Shown here: in pieces, positions 22,451 through 23,783 of the stretch
Numbering within the stretch: the first letter of the stretch is position 1
Layout: every line of letters starts with the position of its first letter
Notes under the pieces: model-generated
Database searches by the model: none
Told to the model about the DNA's origin: nothing
What the model saw: the letters and a program-made list of their open reading frames with translations, nothing else
Position numbers and translations under genes: made by a program
Source: SKLM01 sp964450435
Lineage (GTDB): Bacteria; Chloroflexota; Anaerolineae; B4-G1
Direction of reading: 5' to 3'
DNA: 23,783 bases
Assembly (NCBI GenBank): GCA_964450435.1
Contig: CAYVCX010000045.1
Span: 1-23,783, forward strand

Positions 22451-23783
22451 ATGCACTATAGACAAAGGATGTTGACCCGTGTGATGCGTCTTGTTGTGCT
22501 GGCCGGGGTGCTGGTCACCGCCAGTCTATCGGCCGGAGTTGCCCCGGCGCGCGCCGACGAACCGGTGGTGCGAGCCCTGTTCTTCTGGGCCGAGACCTGC
22601 CCGCACTGCCACGATGTGATGGAGGAGGTGCTCCCGCCGTTGGAGGAGGAGTACGGCGCGCAGCTTGAGATCGCCAAGCTTGAGCTCTCCGAGGTGCCGG
22701 AGAACTACGAGGTTTGGCTGCAGGCGCTTGAGGCTCACGAAGTGCCGCAGAACCGGCGAGGCGTCCCGATGCTCTTCATCGGCGACACCGTGTTGGTGGG
22801 ATCACGTGAGATCCCGGAGCAGCTCCCGGGCCTGATCGATCAGCACCTGGCTGCAGGAGGGGTGGGCTACCCGGACATCCCTGGTCTGGAGGACGTTCTG
22901 GAGGGGACGGCACCGCCCCAAGAGGATCCAGCGCCTCAGCCCACTCCGACGGAAGACGCGGCGGTGCACGTCCTGTTCTTCTACGACCGGTTGTGCTCCG
23001 AATGCGTGGTGGTGGAGGAGGAGGTGGTGGCCCCGCTGAAGGAGAGGTATGGACCGCAGCTGGTGGTTGACCAACGTGACGTGGAGGGCTCGACAGAGAA
23101 CTACAACCTCTTGCGGGCCCTGGAGACGCGCCACGGGGTGACCCGCGCGGAGATGCCGGTGGTCTTCATCGGCGACCACGTCCTGGCGGGGGAGGAGGAG
23201 GCGCGGGAGGAGCTGCCGGAGCTGGTAGAGACGTACCTGAAGATGGGCGGGGTGGCTCTCCCGGAAGTGGAACGGACGCCCACCCCTGAGGCTGCCTCCC
23301 CGGACGAGCCGGATGAACCCCCCATCCACGTAGCCTACTTCTACCAGGTGGGCTGCCCGGAGTGCGACCGGGTGCAGCTGGACCTCAACTACCTGCAGCA
23401 CCAATACCCTCAGCTCGTAGTCCATCAGTTCGACGTGCGGGAGCAGACAGCCCTGGCTGAGTGGTTGGGCGAGCGGGCCGGTGTCCCAGAGAGAAAGCGG
23501 CTCACCGCGCCGGCAGTCTTCGTGGGGGATCAGGCGCTAGTTGGCGATGACGAGGTGCACGCCCGCAACATCGAGACGCTCATTGCGCAGTATGTCGACA
23601 CGGGAGCACAGCCGGTGTGGGAGGACCCAGGCAGTGGGAGCCCGTTGGTATCGGCGGGGAGCCAGGCGGCCTCCAACATCATCGAGCGCTTCCGATCCTT
23701 CGGATTGCTGACGGTGGTGGTGGCGGGCCTGGTCGACGGGCTCAACCCCTGTGCCTTCGCGACGCTGGTGTTTTTCATCTCGT
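22451..23783 (+). CDS. Exported triple thioredoxin-like protein fused to a CcdA/DsbD-type membrane domain (partial)
   Basis: An open frame starting at ATG 22451 (GGAGG 4 bases upstream) runs off the window end without a stop; 444 residues are visible. A signal peptide or anchor (LVVLAGVLVTASLSAGVAPARA) is followed by three tandem thioredoxin-like domains. Their active pairs are C50-P-H-C53, C182-S-E-C185 and C302-P-E-C305, each with a downstream loop reading PMLFIGD, PVVFIGD and PAVFVGD. Pro/Glu-rich linkers separate the domains. From about 410 the sequence becomes hydrophobic (LLTVVVAGLVDGLNPCAFATLVFF), with C434 in the DGxNPC motif of DsbD/CcdA electron carriers. It probably takes electrons from cytoplasmic thioredoxin and delivers them outside the membrane through three thiol modules. 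The number of membrane segments and the end are beyond the window. Confidence 0.85.
   Translation, partial: MHYRQRMLTRVMRLVVLAGVLVTASLSAGVAPARADEPVVRALFFWAETCPHCHDVMEEVLPPLEEEYGAQLEIAKLELSEVPENYEVWLQALEAHEVPQNRRGVPMLFIGDTVLVGSREIPEQLPGLIDQHLAAGGVGYPDIPGLEDVLEGTAPPQEDPAPQPTPTEDAAVHVLFFYDRLCSECVVVEEEVVAPLKERYGPQLVVDQRDVEGSTENYNLLRALETRHGVTRAEMPVVFIGDHVLAGEEEAREELPELVETYLKMGGVALPEVERTPTPEAASPDEPDEPPIHVAYFYQVGCPECDRVQLDLNYLQHQYPQLVVHQFDVREQTALAEWLGERAGVPERKRLTAPAVFVGDQALVGDDEVHARNIETLIAQYVDTGAQPVWEDPGSGSPLVSAGSQAASNIIERFRSFGLLTVVVAGLVDGLNPCAFATLVFFIS

Noticed and set aside
22802..23425. A 207-codon minus-strand open frame opposite the triple thioredoxin gene
   Set aside because: The plus-strand frame has three CxxC modules with matching loops and a signal peptide, while the antisense frame has no recognisable motif.

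Overview
The window is GC-rich and densely coded. A canonical nusA-infB-truB-ribF translation operon sits beside secreted proteins that carry pre-peptidase C-terminal (PPC) type domains and Thr/Pro-rich linkers. This style, together with a short IF-2 and a long-tailed NusA, suggests a Chloroflexota (Anaerolineae-like) bacterium. That placement is an inference; no rRNA is present. There are no tRNA genes, CRISPR arrays or insertion sequences that I can see.

Left part (1-3511): the first codons of a leftward gene, then a divergent regulatory region with a two-copy imperfect repeat, then a rightward pair encoding an exported PPC-repeat protein and a membrane-anchored Ig-like protein. Middle left (3598-10956, minus strand): nusA-ylxR-infB-rbfA-nrnA-truB-ribF, packed with overlaps or gaps of a few bases. 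It is read from an extended -10 promoter, and its leader contains a textbook intrinsic terminator before nusA, so it looks like an attenuated leader. queG diverges from this operon behind its own promoter and appears to be translated from a leaderless mRNA. A TetR regulator and galactokinase follow.

Right part (14381-23783, plus strand): this is the most unusual region. An ArsR-family regulator with a CVC sensor motif and a perfect palindrome at its promoter precedes a run of small redox genes: a stand-alone HdrA N-terminal-like iron-sulfur protein, a two-cluster ferredoxin, a GcvH-like lipoyl carrier, an OsmC-like protein and lipoyl synthase. Next come a long ArsP/DUF318-type permease, a DGC-domain (putative zinc-binding) protein and a CPKC mini-thioredoxin, closed by a terminator-like hairpin. 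Then come a universal stress protein, a radical SAM/SPASM enzyme with an AbrB-like N-terminus (resembling tungsten-cofactor oxidoreductase maturases), a second ArsR paralogue lacking one sensor cysteine, and the start of an exported protein with three tandem thioredoxin-like domains fused to a CcdA/DsbD-type membrane domain, cut by the window end.

My working hypothesis is that 14381-23783 is a thiol/soft-metalloid or reactive-sulfur stress island. In it, a lipoyl-bearing H-protein-like carrier is made locally by LipA and exchanges electrons or sulfur with the HdrA-like protein and ferredoxin, while the permease, DGC protein and thioredoxins handle an ArsR-sensed ligand. The components are individually recognisable; the combination and its function are inference.
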